From NCBI GenBank assembly GCA_945878115.1, contig CAMDVD010000006.1:27838-91837 (forward strand): a stretch of 64,000 bases of DNA. The letters run 5' to 3'. The notes below the pieces were generated by a model, which had not been told where the DNA came from, did not search any database, and saw only the letters and a program-made list of their open reading frames with translations. Below are positions 14,859-23,851 of the stretch, piece by piece. Within the stretch, counting starts at the first letter, position 1. The number at the start of each line of letters is the position of its first letter. A program made the position numbers and the translations under genes. Source of the stretch: Chitinophaga pinensis (GTDB lineage: Bacteria; Bacteroidota; Bacteroidia; Chitinophagales; Chitinophagaceae).

Positions 14859-17690
14859 ATGAAAAAAACAATCTACTTTTTAATTCTTACTTTTTGTTGT
14901 ATCAAAAACACTATGGCACAAATATATACTGGCTCGGCAGCCATTGGTATACGGATTGATACACTAAATTTCACTACGCCAACCCCTATCAATAATGGAC
15001 CTAGTTTAATTACTAATTTTTATCTAGACTGTGATAGCATTCCCAATATGAAAATCTATGATAACTATTACAATTATTATTCTCCATCCTTTCACTATTA
15101 TAGGGGTTCCAATTTAAGTTTTCTTGATACTAATTTACAATGTGGACTTGTTGTATTTAATCAATCTCTACCTCCAGTAAATTTCCTACGAACAGATAGC
15201 TTAAATGCTGGCTATTTATTAAATAATAATTCTCCAATTAATTGGATTACACCAAATCAATTGGTAATCGGCAAAGATTATGCTTCATCAATTTTTGCTC
15301 AATTCTACTCAACTGGTTTTGTTAACAAATATATTGCTATCAGAAAAAAATATGGAACAGAATATTTATATGGCTGGATATATGTAACATCTCTCTTCAG
15401 TTCGAATTATCCCACTACCATTCATCAAATTACCAAATTCCCGAAATTAAAAGTTATCCATGACACCTTAGCTTGTATCTCAAGCTATACCTTCTTAGAT
15501 GGATTTACAATGAATAATGTTTTTCAAGATACTGTTTATGATTTTGCACTGCCATCGAGTATAACAAATTGCGATAGTTTAGTGAGGACAAGATTGCATG
15601 CTAATTTTCAAAATTATGCTAGTAATTATGATACTGTCTGTTTTGGAACAGCCTATACATTTTTAGATGGTATTAATCAGGTAGTAACAACAAATCCAAC
15701 TATTCATTTTAATAAATTTACTGCACAAAATGGATGTGATAGTATAATTAAAACCATCTTATATGTTCGTGCAAAAGATAGTAGTGATACAACGATTTAC
15801 CTACACTGTTTATCTGATTATACCTATCCCGATTTGATAAGCGTACAAAATATTTTATTTGATACATCTCATGTAAGTCATTTTACAAACCAATTTGGCT
15901 GTGACAGTTTAATTACCACCAACCTTATTGTAACCTACGATACAACTATTGAAGTATTTAATATATGTAAAGGAAGTAGTTATACATTTCTTGATGCAAC
16001 AGTTGTAAGTAATATCCAGACAAATATTTTTCATGTGAATCATTTTGTTTCTATGTTTGGTTGTGATAGTTTAATCATAACTAATCTTCATGTGAAGCCA
16101 ACTTTTAGCCAAAACGAAACCATAAATTTATGTAGTGGAAGTAATTATACTTTTCATGATGGCGTAGTTTTAAATAATATCATTGCAGACACCTTTCATA
16201 CAAGCCATTTGCTTTCTTCATTCGGGTGCGATAGTTCAATTATAACTTATCTTCATGTGAAACCAAATTTTAGTCAAAGTGAAAGCATAAATTTCTGCAT
16301 TGGAAATAATTATACTTTTCATGATGGCGTAGTTCTAAATAATATCATTGCAGACACCTTCCATACAAGCCATTTGATTTCTTCATTCGGTTGTGATAGT
16401 GTAATTACTACTAATCTTCATGTTATTCCAACTTTTAGCCAAACAGAAAGTACTAGCTTGTGTAATGGAAGCAATTATACTTTTCATGATGGAGTAGTTT
16501 TAAATAATATCATTACAGACACATTTCATACAAGCCATTTGATTTCTTCATTCGGTTGCGATAGTGCAATTACAACTTATCTTCAAATGAATCCAACTTA
16601 CAATCAAGCAGAAAGTTACAGTTTATGTAGTGGAAGTAATTTTACTTTTCATGATGGAGTAGTTTTAAATAATATCATTGCAGACACCTTTCATACAAGC
16701 CATTTGCTTTCCTCATTCAGCTGCGATAGTTCAATTACAACTTATCTTCATGTGAAACCAAATTTCAGTCAAAGTGAAAGCATAAATTTATGCATTGGCA
16801 ATAATTATACTTTTCATGATGGCGTAGTTTTAAATAATATCATTGCAGACACCTTTCATACAAGCCATTTGATTTCTTCATTCAGTTGCGATAGTGTAAT
16901 TACAACTAATCTTCATGTTAATCCAACTTTTAGCCATACAGAAAGTACTAGCTTGTGTAGTGGAAGCAATTATACTTTCCTTGATGGTGTAATATTTTCC
17001 AATATTCTTTCAGACACATCACATACAAGCCATTTCATTTCTGCGCTTGGCTGCGATAGCCTCATTACAACTCATATTCATATTAACCCGACATTTAATC
17101 AAACTGAAAATAAAGGTTTGTGTATTGGTGATAATTATACTTTCCATGATGGAACAGTATTTTCAAATATTACTGGCAACACTTCTTATGTGAGTTATCT
17201 AACTTCAATGTTTGGTTGTGATAGTAATATTGTAACTAATTTATCTCCTCTAACGGTTGATAAATCCATTGATCAATTCAACAATTCATTCGCGGCAAAT
17301 GAAGCCAATGCATCCTATCAATGGCTTTCATGCAATCCATATACTTTACTCATCGGAGATACCAACCAAAATTATTCTGCTACAAGCAATGGAGAATATG
17401 CAGTTATCATTAGTAAAAATGGTTGCGTTGATACTTCTTCCTGTTATCCAGCAAACAGCGTTTCTGTACATGATATTATCAAAGAAAATCAAATTCTGAT
17501 TTACCCAAATCCAACAAATTCCAAATTCCAAATCAAATACAAAATTCCAAATTCCAAAAAAGAATTATATAATTCAGTAGGGCAATTAATATTTACTACT
17601 TTCAAAAATGAAATTGATGTAAGTGAATTTCCAAAAGGGATCTATTATATAAAAGTTGGAAATGCGGTGAAGAAACTAATTATTGAATAA
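14859..17690 (+). CDS. T9SS type A secreted protein with 55-residue GCDS repeats
   Basis: The 943-residue protein has a signal peptide (MKKTIYFLILTFCCIKNTMA). An N-terminal globular part of about 200 residues is followed by about eleven repeats of the pattern SLCSGSNYTFHDGV ... HTSHLISSFGCDS ... ITTNLHV. A C-terminal T9SS type A tail closes it (QILIYPNPTNSKFQIKYK ... GIYYIKVGNAVKKLIIE). The last eight or nine units are exactly 55 residues long and nearly identical at DNA level. Each unit has two Cys, suggesting disulfide-stabilised beta units on a cell-surface stalk. Role is probably adhesion or display, by inference. The next gene is an architectural paralogue 10 bp downstream. Confidence 0.88.
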   Translation: MKKTIYFLILTFCCIKNTMAQIYTGSAAIGIRIDTLNFTTPTPINNGPSLITNFYLDCDSIPNMKIYDNYYNYYSPSFHYYRGSNLSFLDTNLQCGLVVFNQSLPPVNFLRTDSLNAGYLLNNNSPINWITPNQLVIGKDYASSIFAQFYSTGFVNKYIAIRKKYGTEYLYGWIYVTSLFSSNYPTTIHQITKFPKLKVIHDTLACISSYTFLDGFTMNNVFQDTVYDFALPSSITNCDSLVRTRLHANFQNYASNYDTVCFGTAYTFLDGINQVVTTNPTIHFNKFTAQNGCDSIIKTILYVRAKDSSDTTIYLHCLSDYTYPDLISVQNILFDTSHVSHFTNQFGCDSLITTNLIVTYDTTIEVFNICKGSSYTFLDATVVSNIQTNIFHVNHFVSMFGCDSLIITNLHVKPTFSQNETINLCSGSNYTFHDGVVLNNIIADTFHTSHLLSSFGCDSSIITYLHVKPNFSQSESINFCIGNNYTFHDGVVLNNIIADTFHTSHLISSFGCDSVITTNLHVIPTFSQTESTSLCNGSNYTFHDGVVLNNIITDTFHTSHLISSFGCDSAITTYLQMNPTYNQAESYSLCSGSNFTFHDGVVLNNIIADTFHTSHLLSSFSCDSSITTYLHVKPNFSQSESINLCIGNNYTFHDGVVLNNIIADTFHTSHLISSFSCDSVITTNLHVNPTFSHTESTSLCSGSNYTFLDGVIFSNILSDTSHTSHFISALGCDSLITTHIHINPTFNQTENKGLCIGDNYTFHDGTVFSNITGNTSYVSYLTSMFGCDSNIVTNLSPLTVDKSIDQFNNSFAANEANASYQWLSCNPYTLLIGDTNQNYSATSNGEYAVIISKNGCVDTSSCYPANSVSVHDIIKENQILIYPNPTNSKFQIKYKIPNSKKELYNSVGQLIFTTFKNEIDVSEFPKGIYYIKVGNAVKKLIIE
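15978..17250 (+). repeat. Tandem 165-bp coding repeat
   Basis: The phrase AATTATACTTTTCATGATGG or a close variant starts at 15978, 16143, 16308, 16473, 16638, 16803, 16968 and 17133, an exact 165-bp period. Units at 16143 to 16803 are nearly identical over long stretches, for example the AATAATATCATTGCAGACAC segment. This shows recent expansion by duplication or slippage. More diverged units precede it back to about 15480. Confidence 0.9.
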
Positions 17691-17700
17691 AAATTAGACC

Positions 17701-20211
17701 ATGAAAAAATATTTATTTATTCTTTGTATTTTAATCTTTTGCAAATCATCTTTTGGGCAAGGTACAAATTTTGCATGGGCAAAAAATATAGGAACAAACG
17801 CTTCGAATAATTTTTCATCAATGGATATTGATAGTGCTAGTAATATTTATGCAACTAGTACATATGAAGGTTTAGTAGATTTTGACCCTGGTAGTAGTAC
17901 TTTCAATTTATCGGGTCAAAGTAATTTTGTAAATTTTTTTATTGTAAAATTAAACTCAAATGGAGGTTTTGTTTGGGCTAAAAGTTTTGGAGGAATAACT
18001 GGTGGTGCTGGTTATGCTCGAGCAACCTCTTTAAAAGTAAGTAATGACAATCACATTTATATTACAGGTTATTATGACAACAATATTGATTTTGATCCGA
18101 ATGCAGGGGTTCATTTAGAAACATTAAACAAGATGTTTCTTGCCAAATATGATACAGCAGGAAATTTTATTTGGGTAAAAACTACCACAAATGGAAATTT
18201 TGAAATAAACTCAGTTACGACCGATAAAAAAAATAATGTGTATTATAGCGGAGGATTTTGGGGGCCAATTGATATGGACCCAGGAATTAATGTTTATAAT
18301 ATAAGTGCTGGAAATGGCACGTTTATTTGCAAATTGGATTCAAACGGAAATTTTATTTGGGCAAAGAATTTTTCTCCATCTTGCCAAAGTAAGGCTATCT
18401 TAACGGATAGTGTAGGCAACGTTTTTTGTACCGGATTATTTAATAGTACTGTAGATTTTGACCCATCAAATTCAAGTACTTACTATTTAACTAGTGGACC
18501 TCCAGTGTCTGCCTTTGTAAGTAAACTAGATTCAAACGGTAATTTCATTTGGGCAAAATCCATATCGAATGCGATTGGCTATTCGCTTGACACAGACAAT
18601 TTGGGAAATCTTTATTCTACAGGTTCATTTATAGATACTGCTAATTTCGACCCAAATGTTTCAAATTTTTCGGATATTGCCATTGGGAGTGAAGATGCGT
18701 TTATAATAAAATATGATATAAATGGAAATTTCAATTGGGCCAAAACAATAAAAGGAACGGGCTACCAAGATGGGTTTTCAATTCATTTGGATAATAAAAA
18801 AAATATTTATACAACTGGAATGTCCCGTTTTTCTAATTCTACTGATTTGGATCCGAACAGTGGAATATATATTCTTCAAGATACAATTGGGTTTGGGTTT
18901 TTAAGTATTTTGGATAGCATGGGTAATTTTGTTAGTGCTAAAAAATTGCCTGGAGTTATTGGTGTACGGAATTCTATTTTAGATGATAATAATAACATAT
19001 TCATGTCAGGTTATCCACCTCAAGTTCCTGTAGATTACAATCCTGATACAGCAGTTTATATACTAAATCCAATCAGCACCTCAGGTTTTGATTTTTATAT
19101 CATGAAGTTGAATAGTTGCACTCCAATATTTGACTCCTTAATGATTAGCACTTGTAGTTCTTATTTTTTCAATAACCAATTGCTTTCAACCTCTGGTATC
19201 TATCATGGTATATTTTCAAGTTCGAATGGCTGTGATAGTATTGTTACTTTAAGTTTAACAATAAATAATTCTAGTGTAAGTGCAATTAATCAAACGGCTT
19301 GTAATTCTTTCTTCTTCAACAACCAAACGCTTACTATAAGCGGTACTTATTATGATACATTGGTGAATGCAAATGGTTGCGATAGTCTTATAACTATAAA
19401 TCTTTACATCACCCCAACCTATAATCAAACAGAAAATACAATTTTATGCAGCGGCAACAATTATACTTTCTACGATGGTACAATTTTTACAAATATTAAT
19501 ACAGACACTTTTCATGTGAGCAATTTAGTATCAGCATTTGGTTGTGATAGTATGATAACAACTCATCTTCATATTCAACCAACCTATAACCATTCAGAAA
19601 ATATAAATTTATGCAGTGGCAATAATTATACTTTCTATGATGGAGTTATATTTTCAAATATCATTGCAGATACTTCACACGCTAGCCATTTAGTTTCGAT
19701 GTTGGGTTGTGATAGTATTATTACAACATTATTGACCATTACAACAATAGACACAAGCATTACACAATTTGGAACTCAACTCACATCCAATGCGCAAAAC
19801 ATAAATTACCAATGGTTCGATTGTACAAACCAATCCATTTTAATTGGCGATACAAACCAAATTTATGTAGCTTCCCAAAATGGTACTTATGCAGTTATTT
19901 TGAACAATGGTTCGTGCACGGATACTTCCTCCTGCTATCCAGTAAGCAGCGTTTCAGCAAATAATTTTATGCAAGAAAATCAAATTCTGATTTACCCAAA
20001 TCCAGCAAATTCCATCATCAATATAGAAATTAAAAATACAAATCTTACCCTTTCCAACATGGAAGCCACATTGTGCAACACGCTCGGGGAGGTTCTTCTA
20101 ATAGAAAAAATAAAACCCAATGGCAAGGCGCAGTTTAATGTTTCTGCTTTAAGTAGTGGCGTATATTATATTCGTTGCGAAGGATATTGTAAGAAGATTA
20201 TTAAAGAGTAA
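17701..20211 (+). CDS. T9SS type A secreted protein with SBBP-like propeller and GCDS repeats
   Basis: The 836-residue protein has a signal peptide (MKKYLFILCILIFCKSSFGQ). Residues about 25-470 form repeats of the SBBP/beta-propeller type, marked by recurring FVWAKSFGG, SNGNFIWAK and VDFDP phrases. Four GCDS repeats follow, two with the same LCSGNNYTFYDG signature as the upstream gene. The C-terminus is a T9SS type A sorting domain (QILIYPNPANSIINIEIK ... SGVYYIRCEGYCKKIIKE). Its last 130 residues resemble those of the upstream protein closely, so the pair arose by duplication or domain exchange. It is predicted to be exported and surface anchored. The genes are 10 bp apart and likely form an operon. 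Confidence 0.88.
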   Translation: MKKYLFILCILIFCKSSFGQGTNFAWAKNIGTNASNNFSSMDIDSASNIYATSTYEGLVDFDPGSSTFNLSGQSNFVNFFIVKLNSNGGFVWAKSFGGITGGAGYARATSLKVSNDNHIYITGYYDNNIDFDPNAGVHLETLNKMFLAKYDTAGNFIWVKTTTNGNFEINSVTTDKKNNVYYSGGFWGPIDMDPGINVYNISAGNGTFICKLDSNGNFIWAKNFSPSCQSKAILTDSVGNVFCTGLFNSTVDFDPSNSSTYYLTSGPPVSAFVSKLDSNGNFIWAKSISNAIGYSLDTDNLGNLYSTGSFIDTANFDPNVSNFSDIAIGSEDAFIIKYDINGNFNWAKTIKGTGYQDGFSIHLDNKKNIYTTGMSRFSNSTDLDPNSGIYILQDTIGFGFLSILDSMGNFVSAKKLPGVIGVRNSILDDNNNIFMSGYPPQVPVDYNPDTAVYILNPISTSGFDFYIMKLNSCTPIFDSLMISTCSSYFFNNQLLSTSGIYHGIFSSSNGCDSIVTLSLTINNSSVSAINQTACNSFFFNNQTLTISGTYYDTLVNANGCDSLITINLYITPTYNQTENTILCSGNNYTFYDGTIFTNINTDTFHVSNLVSAFGCDSMITTHLHIQPTYNHSENINLCSGNNYTFYDGVIFSNIIADTSHASHLVSMLGCDSIITTLLTITTIDTSITQFGTQLTSNAQNINYQWFDCTNQSILIGDTNQIYVASQNGTYAVILNNGSCTDTSSCYPVSSVSANNFMQENQILIYPNPANSIINIEIKNTNLTLSNMEATLCNTLGEVLLIEKIKPNGKAQFNVSALSSGVYYIRCEGYCKKIIKE

Positions 20212-20224
20212 TAGGTTTAATATT

Positions 20225-22168
20225 TCATTCCACATTCTGCACAATTTCCTCCACCACACTCGGGTCTAACAAAGTAGAAATATCCCCCAGATTCTCTGTA
20301 TCGCCTTCCGCAATTTTGCGTAAAATACGCCGCATAATTTTTCCACTTCTGGTCTTGGGCAAGCCACTTACAAATTGAATTTTATCTGGTTTCGCTATAG
20401 CACCAATCAAACGAGTAACCGTTGCTTGTATATCCTGTGCCGCATTTTTTTTATCTATTCCTTCGCCATGATAAATGATATACGCATAAATCCCTTGTCC
20501 TTTAATTTCATGCGGATAGCCAACTATCGCACTTTCAATAACGCCCGTATGGCTATTGATGGCATTTTCTAATTCGGCTGTGCCAATGCGATGTCCACTC
20601 ACATTCAGCACATCATCTACCCGACCTGTAATGCGATAATTTCCTTCTGTATCGCGCAGACAACCATCGCCTGTAAAATAAAGATTTTTATACATCGAAA
20701 AATAAGTGGTGCGACATCTCTCGTGATCGCCATAAGTGGTGCGTATCATCGAAGGCCAAGGAAATTTTATGGCTAAATTTCCACTCACTATTTCGCTTGG
20801 TAATGTCGCCAAGGAAGCATCACTTCCTTCTATCACTTGTCCATTTTCTTGCACCAATATGGGTTGTATCCCCGGCATGGGCAATGTGGCATAACTAGGT
20901 ATTTGTGGTGTAATACCCGCAAGATTTGAAATGAGAATTCCGCCAGTTTCGGTCTGCCACCAAGTATCTACTATCGGGCATTTTTCTTTCCCAATATTTG
21001 TATGATACCAATGCCATGCTTCTTCATTTATTGGTTCTCCAACGGTCCCCAATACCTTCAAAGAACTTAAATCTTTGTCGCGCAATATTTCCGTTCCAAA
21101 GCTCATCAAGCTTCGAATAGCAGTAGGCGCAGTGTATAAAATATTCACTTTGTATTTATCTACAATATCCCAAAACCTGCCCGCATCAGGCCATGTAGGA
21201 ATTCCTTCAAACATCAAACTAGTAGCCCCAGCAGATAGTGGACCGTACACGATATAGCTATGCCCCGTTATCCAACCAATATCCGCCGTGCAAAAATGTA
21301 TATCACCTGCTTGATATTGAAACACATTGATGAAAGTATAATTGGTATACACCATATAACCAGCCGAACTATGTACCACTCCTTTTGGCTTGCCTGTGCT
21401 TCCCGAAGTATATAAAATAAATAAAGGATCTTCCGCATCCATGGCTACTGCTTCAAAAAAAGTGATGCCTTGCTCTATTACTTGATGCACTTCTTCATGC
21501 CACCAACTATCTCTTCCTTTCAACATACTAATGGGCATATTATTACGTGCCAACACGATCACTTTTTGCACCGAATCACATTGAACCAAAGCCTCATCCA
21601 TTACATTCTTCAGTGGAATTTCTTTGTTCCCTCGATAACCGCCATCGGCCGTAATCACTAGTTTACAAGAAGCATCATTGATTCTATCTGCTATGCTTTG
21701 CGCCGAAAATCCACCGAAAACTACCGAGTGAATAGCACCTATTCTTGCACAAGCTAAAATGGCAATTGCCAACTCAGGAACCATTGGCATGTAAATACAA
21801 ATGCGATCTCCTTTTTGGATACCCTTGTTTTTTAGTACTTGTGCAAACTGGCAAACTTGCGTTAATAATTCTTGGTAAGTCAATACACGATTGGCTTCCT
21901 GCACATCATTACTTTCCCAAATCAAGGCAGGCGTATCGGATTGCGTTTCAGCCCATCGGTCCAAACAATTTTCCGTAATATTTAATTGTCCGCCTTTGAA
22001 CCATTCAATTTTCGGCTCTGCAAAATTCCAATCCAACACTTGATCAAATGGCTTTTTCCAACGAAAATTGGATGCAATATCGCCCCAAAATTTTTCTGGA
22101 TTTTCAATACTCTGTTTATATACTTCATGGTATTGTTCAAGCGATTTTATTTGATAAGGAATGGACAT
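20225..22168 (-). CDS. acs: Acetate--CoA ligase (acetyl-CoA synthetase)
   Basis: The enzyme makes acetyl-CoA from acetate, ATP and CoA through acetyl-AMP. At 647 residues it has the standard length. The order of blocks is the N-terminal acetyl-CoA synthetase segment, the adenylation P-loop YTSGSTGKPKGVVHS (about residue 250-265), the acetate-site motif DTWWQTETGG, and the hinge and C-terminal block GRVDDVLNVSGHRIGTAELE. The acetylation-controlled lysine lies in LPKTRSGKIMRRILRKIA (about residue 606-620). It is transcribed towards the T9SS pair, ending 13 bp from it convergently. The long upstream gap to sbcD holds repeat DNA. Confidence 0.95.
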   Translation of the reverse strand: MSIPYQIKSLEQYHEVYKQSIENPEKFWGDIASNFRWKKPFDQVLDWNFAEPKIEWFKGGQLNITENCLDRWAETQSDTPALIWESNDVQEANRVLTYQELLTQVCQFAQVLKNKGIQKGDRICIYMPMVPELAIAILACARIGAIHSVVFGGFSAQSIADRINDASCKLVITADGGYRGNKEIPLKNVMDEALVQCDSVQKVIVLARNNMPISMLKGRDSWWHEEVHQVIEQGITFFEAVAMDAEDPLFILYTSGSTGKPKGVVHSSAGYMVYTNYTFINVFQYQAGDIHFCTADIGWITGHSYIVYGPLSAGATSLMFEGIPTWPDAGRFWDIVDKYKVNILYTAPTAIRSLMSFGTEILRDKDLSSLKVLGTVGEPINEEAWHWYHTNIGKEKCPIVDTWWQTETGGILISNLAGITPQIPSYATLPMPGIQPILVQENGQVIEGSDASLATLPSEIVSGNLAIKFPWPSMIRTTYGDHERCRTTYFSMYKNLYFTGDGCLRDTEGNYRITGRVDDVLNVSGHRIGTAELENAINSHTGVIESAIVGYPHEIKGQGIYAYIIYHGEGIDKKNAAQDIQATVTRLIGAIAKPDKIQFVSGLPKTRSGKIMRRILRKIAEGDTENLGDISTLLDPSVVEEIVQNVE

Positions 22169-22241
22169 CTTTAGTATTTTTTAGAAGAGATAAATGTACA
22201 AGGATTTAAGAGCAATACTATTTTTTTCAGAAGAGTAATTT

Positions 22242-22374
22242 GGGCGGCACACACGTCCTGACGATAAATGTCAGGATCTGTTTCCGCTCAAAGCAGCGGA
22301 ATCAAGACTTTCCATTCCAATCTTTTTGCTGCAGAGCCAGCAAAAAGGATTTCCATTTCAAACGTTGCCGCAAT
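22242..22374 (-). repeat. Modular hairpin repeat, copy C (133 bp, three hairpins)
   Basis: Read on the minus strand it starts ATTGCGGCAACG and ends GCCGCCC like the other copies, but it carries three hairpins in series. These are CTTTTTGCTG/CAGCAAAAAG, TCCGCT/AGCGGA and CCTGAC/GTCAGG. It lies between the divergent acs and sbcD genes. Confidence 0.8.
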
Positions 22375-22406
22375 GCATCCATCAAATAAACCTTTTGGTT
22401 GGCAAA

Positions 22407-22542
22407 TTTTACTTGGAGCAAAAGGAAGACTTTGTTTGGAGCGAAGGAAGGTTTTACTTAGAACAAAAGGAAGGCTTCGCTTGGAGCGAAGGAAGGTTTT
22501 ACTTAGAACAAAAGGAAGGCTTCGCTTGGAGTGAAGCCTTCC
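22407..22542 (+). repeat. Three tandem 45-bp repeats ending in a 10-bp hairpin
   Basis: The phrase TTTTACTT starts units at 22407, 22452 and 22497, an exact 45-bp period, with G+C-richer GGAAGGCTTCGCTTGGAGCG cores. The third unit ends in a perfect GGAAGGCTTC/GAAGCCTTCC hairpin (22514-22523 and 22533-22542). Because 45 is a multiple of three, open frames run through it by chance. I see no gene between 22169 and 22612. Confidence 0.75.
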
Positions 22543-22612
22543 TTAAAATAATTTCATTCTTTATTTCTATCCTGTCGTATTATTGATAGAATTTTAATAG
22601 AGAACAAAACCA

Positions 22613-23848
22613 ATGAAAATATTACATACTGCCGACTGGCATATTGGGCAACTATTTCATGAATACGATAGAAGCGATGAGCATCAACAATTTTTATATT
22701 GGTTGACCGAAACTTTGGTGTTACAGGAAATAGATCTTTTATTAGTCAGTGGCGATGTATTTGACAATGCCAATCCAGCCGCATCTTCTATCAAAATGTT
22801 TTATACTTTTTTACATGAAACCAGCAAGCGATTACCTCATATTCAAATGATTATCATCGCTGGCAATCATGATTCTGCATCACGATTAGAGGCGCCAAAA
22901 CCTTTACTCGAATCCAGTAATATTCATATCATTGGCATGTTGGAAAGAACAGAGAATCATGCAATAAATATCGAGAAATTATTAATCCCAATAAAAAATA
23001 AGACGAATGACATTATACTTTGGTGTATTGCTATTCCTTATTTGCGCATGGGCGACTATGCAACTATAGAAAATGTATCTAATCCTTATACAGCAAGTGT
23101 TGTACAATTATACCAAGATGTATTTCAATTGGCAAATCAAAAAAAACAAGCAGGACAATGCATCCTTGCTATGGGACATTTACATGCGGCTAATGTAGAC
23201 ATCCAAGGTCATTCAGATAAAGACCGACCTATCATGGGTGGCGTAGAATGCATACCTGCGAATGCCTTTCATGAAGATATTGTATACACTGCACTTGGGC
23301 ATATTCATAAAGCACAAAAAGTGGGTGGTCGAGAAAATGTACGCTATTCTGGAAGTCCTATTCCCATGTCGTTTTCAGAACATCAATATAAACACCAAGT
23401 GATGATGCTAGAAATAAAAGAAGATAAATTGGTGAATATGAAGGCAATAGAAATTCCAATTTTGGTACCACTATTACGACTCCCCAAACAACATGAAAAA
23501 TTAGAAAATGTGTTAGATGAATTAGCCAAACTTCCAACAAAAGAAAATGAAAATAAACTTGCACCATACTTAGAGGTACGTGTATTATTGGATGGTCCAG
23601 AACCAGCACTTCGACATCTCATAGAAAAGGCAATTGAGAATAAACAAGTCCGTCTGGCTAAAATTGATGTACAAAAACAACAAGGCAAGGAGAATACAAC
23701 GATAGAAACCTTTGACAAACTAGACACACTAAAACCAAGTGACATTTTCAGCAAAATCTATCTGAAAACATACAACGAAGAAATACCAAACACGCTACAA
23801 AAATTATTTCAAGATGTGCTTGAAGAAACGCTAAGCAAAGAAAACTAA
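22613..23848 (+). CDS. sbcD: Exonuclease SbcCD subunit D
   Basis: SbcD is the nuclease subunit of the SbcCD (Mre11-Rad50) complex that cuts hairpins and processes DNA ends. The 411-residue protein has the metallophosphoesterase motifs in order: TADWHIG (residues about 6-12), SGDVFDNANP, IAGNHDSASRLEA, then MGHLHA and ALGHIHKAQ with the last metal histidines. YSGSPIPMSFSE is also typical. The C-terminal part is the capping and SbcC-binding region. It is followed by sbcC after 3 bp and is clearly an operon with it. Confidence 0.95.
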   Translation: MKILHTADWHIGQLFHEYDRSDEHQQFLYWLTETLVLQEIDLLLVSGDVFDNANPAASSIKMFYTFLHETSKRLPHIQMIIIAGNHDSASRLEAPKPLLESSNIHIIGMLERTENHAINIEKLLIPIKNKTNDIILWCIAIPYLRMGDYATIENVSNPYTASVVQLYQDVFQLANQKKQAGQCILAMGHLHAANVDIQGHSDKDRPIMGGVECIPANAFHEDIVYTALGHIHKAQKVGGRENVRYSGSPIPMSFSEHQYKHQVMMLEIKEDKLVNMKAIEIPILVPLLRLPKQHEKLENVLDELAKLPTKENENKLAPYLEVRVLLDGPEPALRHLIEKAIENKQVRLAKIDVQKQQGKENTTIETFDKLDTLKPSDIFSKIYLKTYNEEIPNTLQKLFQDVLEETLSKEN

Positions 23849-23851
23849 ATT

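Noticed and set aside
22268..22586. Two overlapping open frames with RRKVLLRTKGRLRLE-like repeats
   Set aside because: They arise from 45-bp tandem repeats whose period is a multiple of three; the phrases simply mirror repeated DNA and have no signal or family look.
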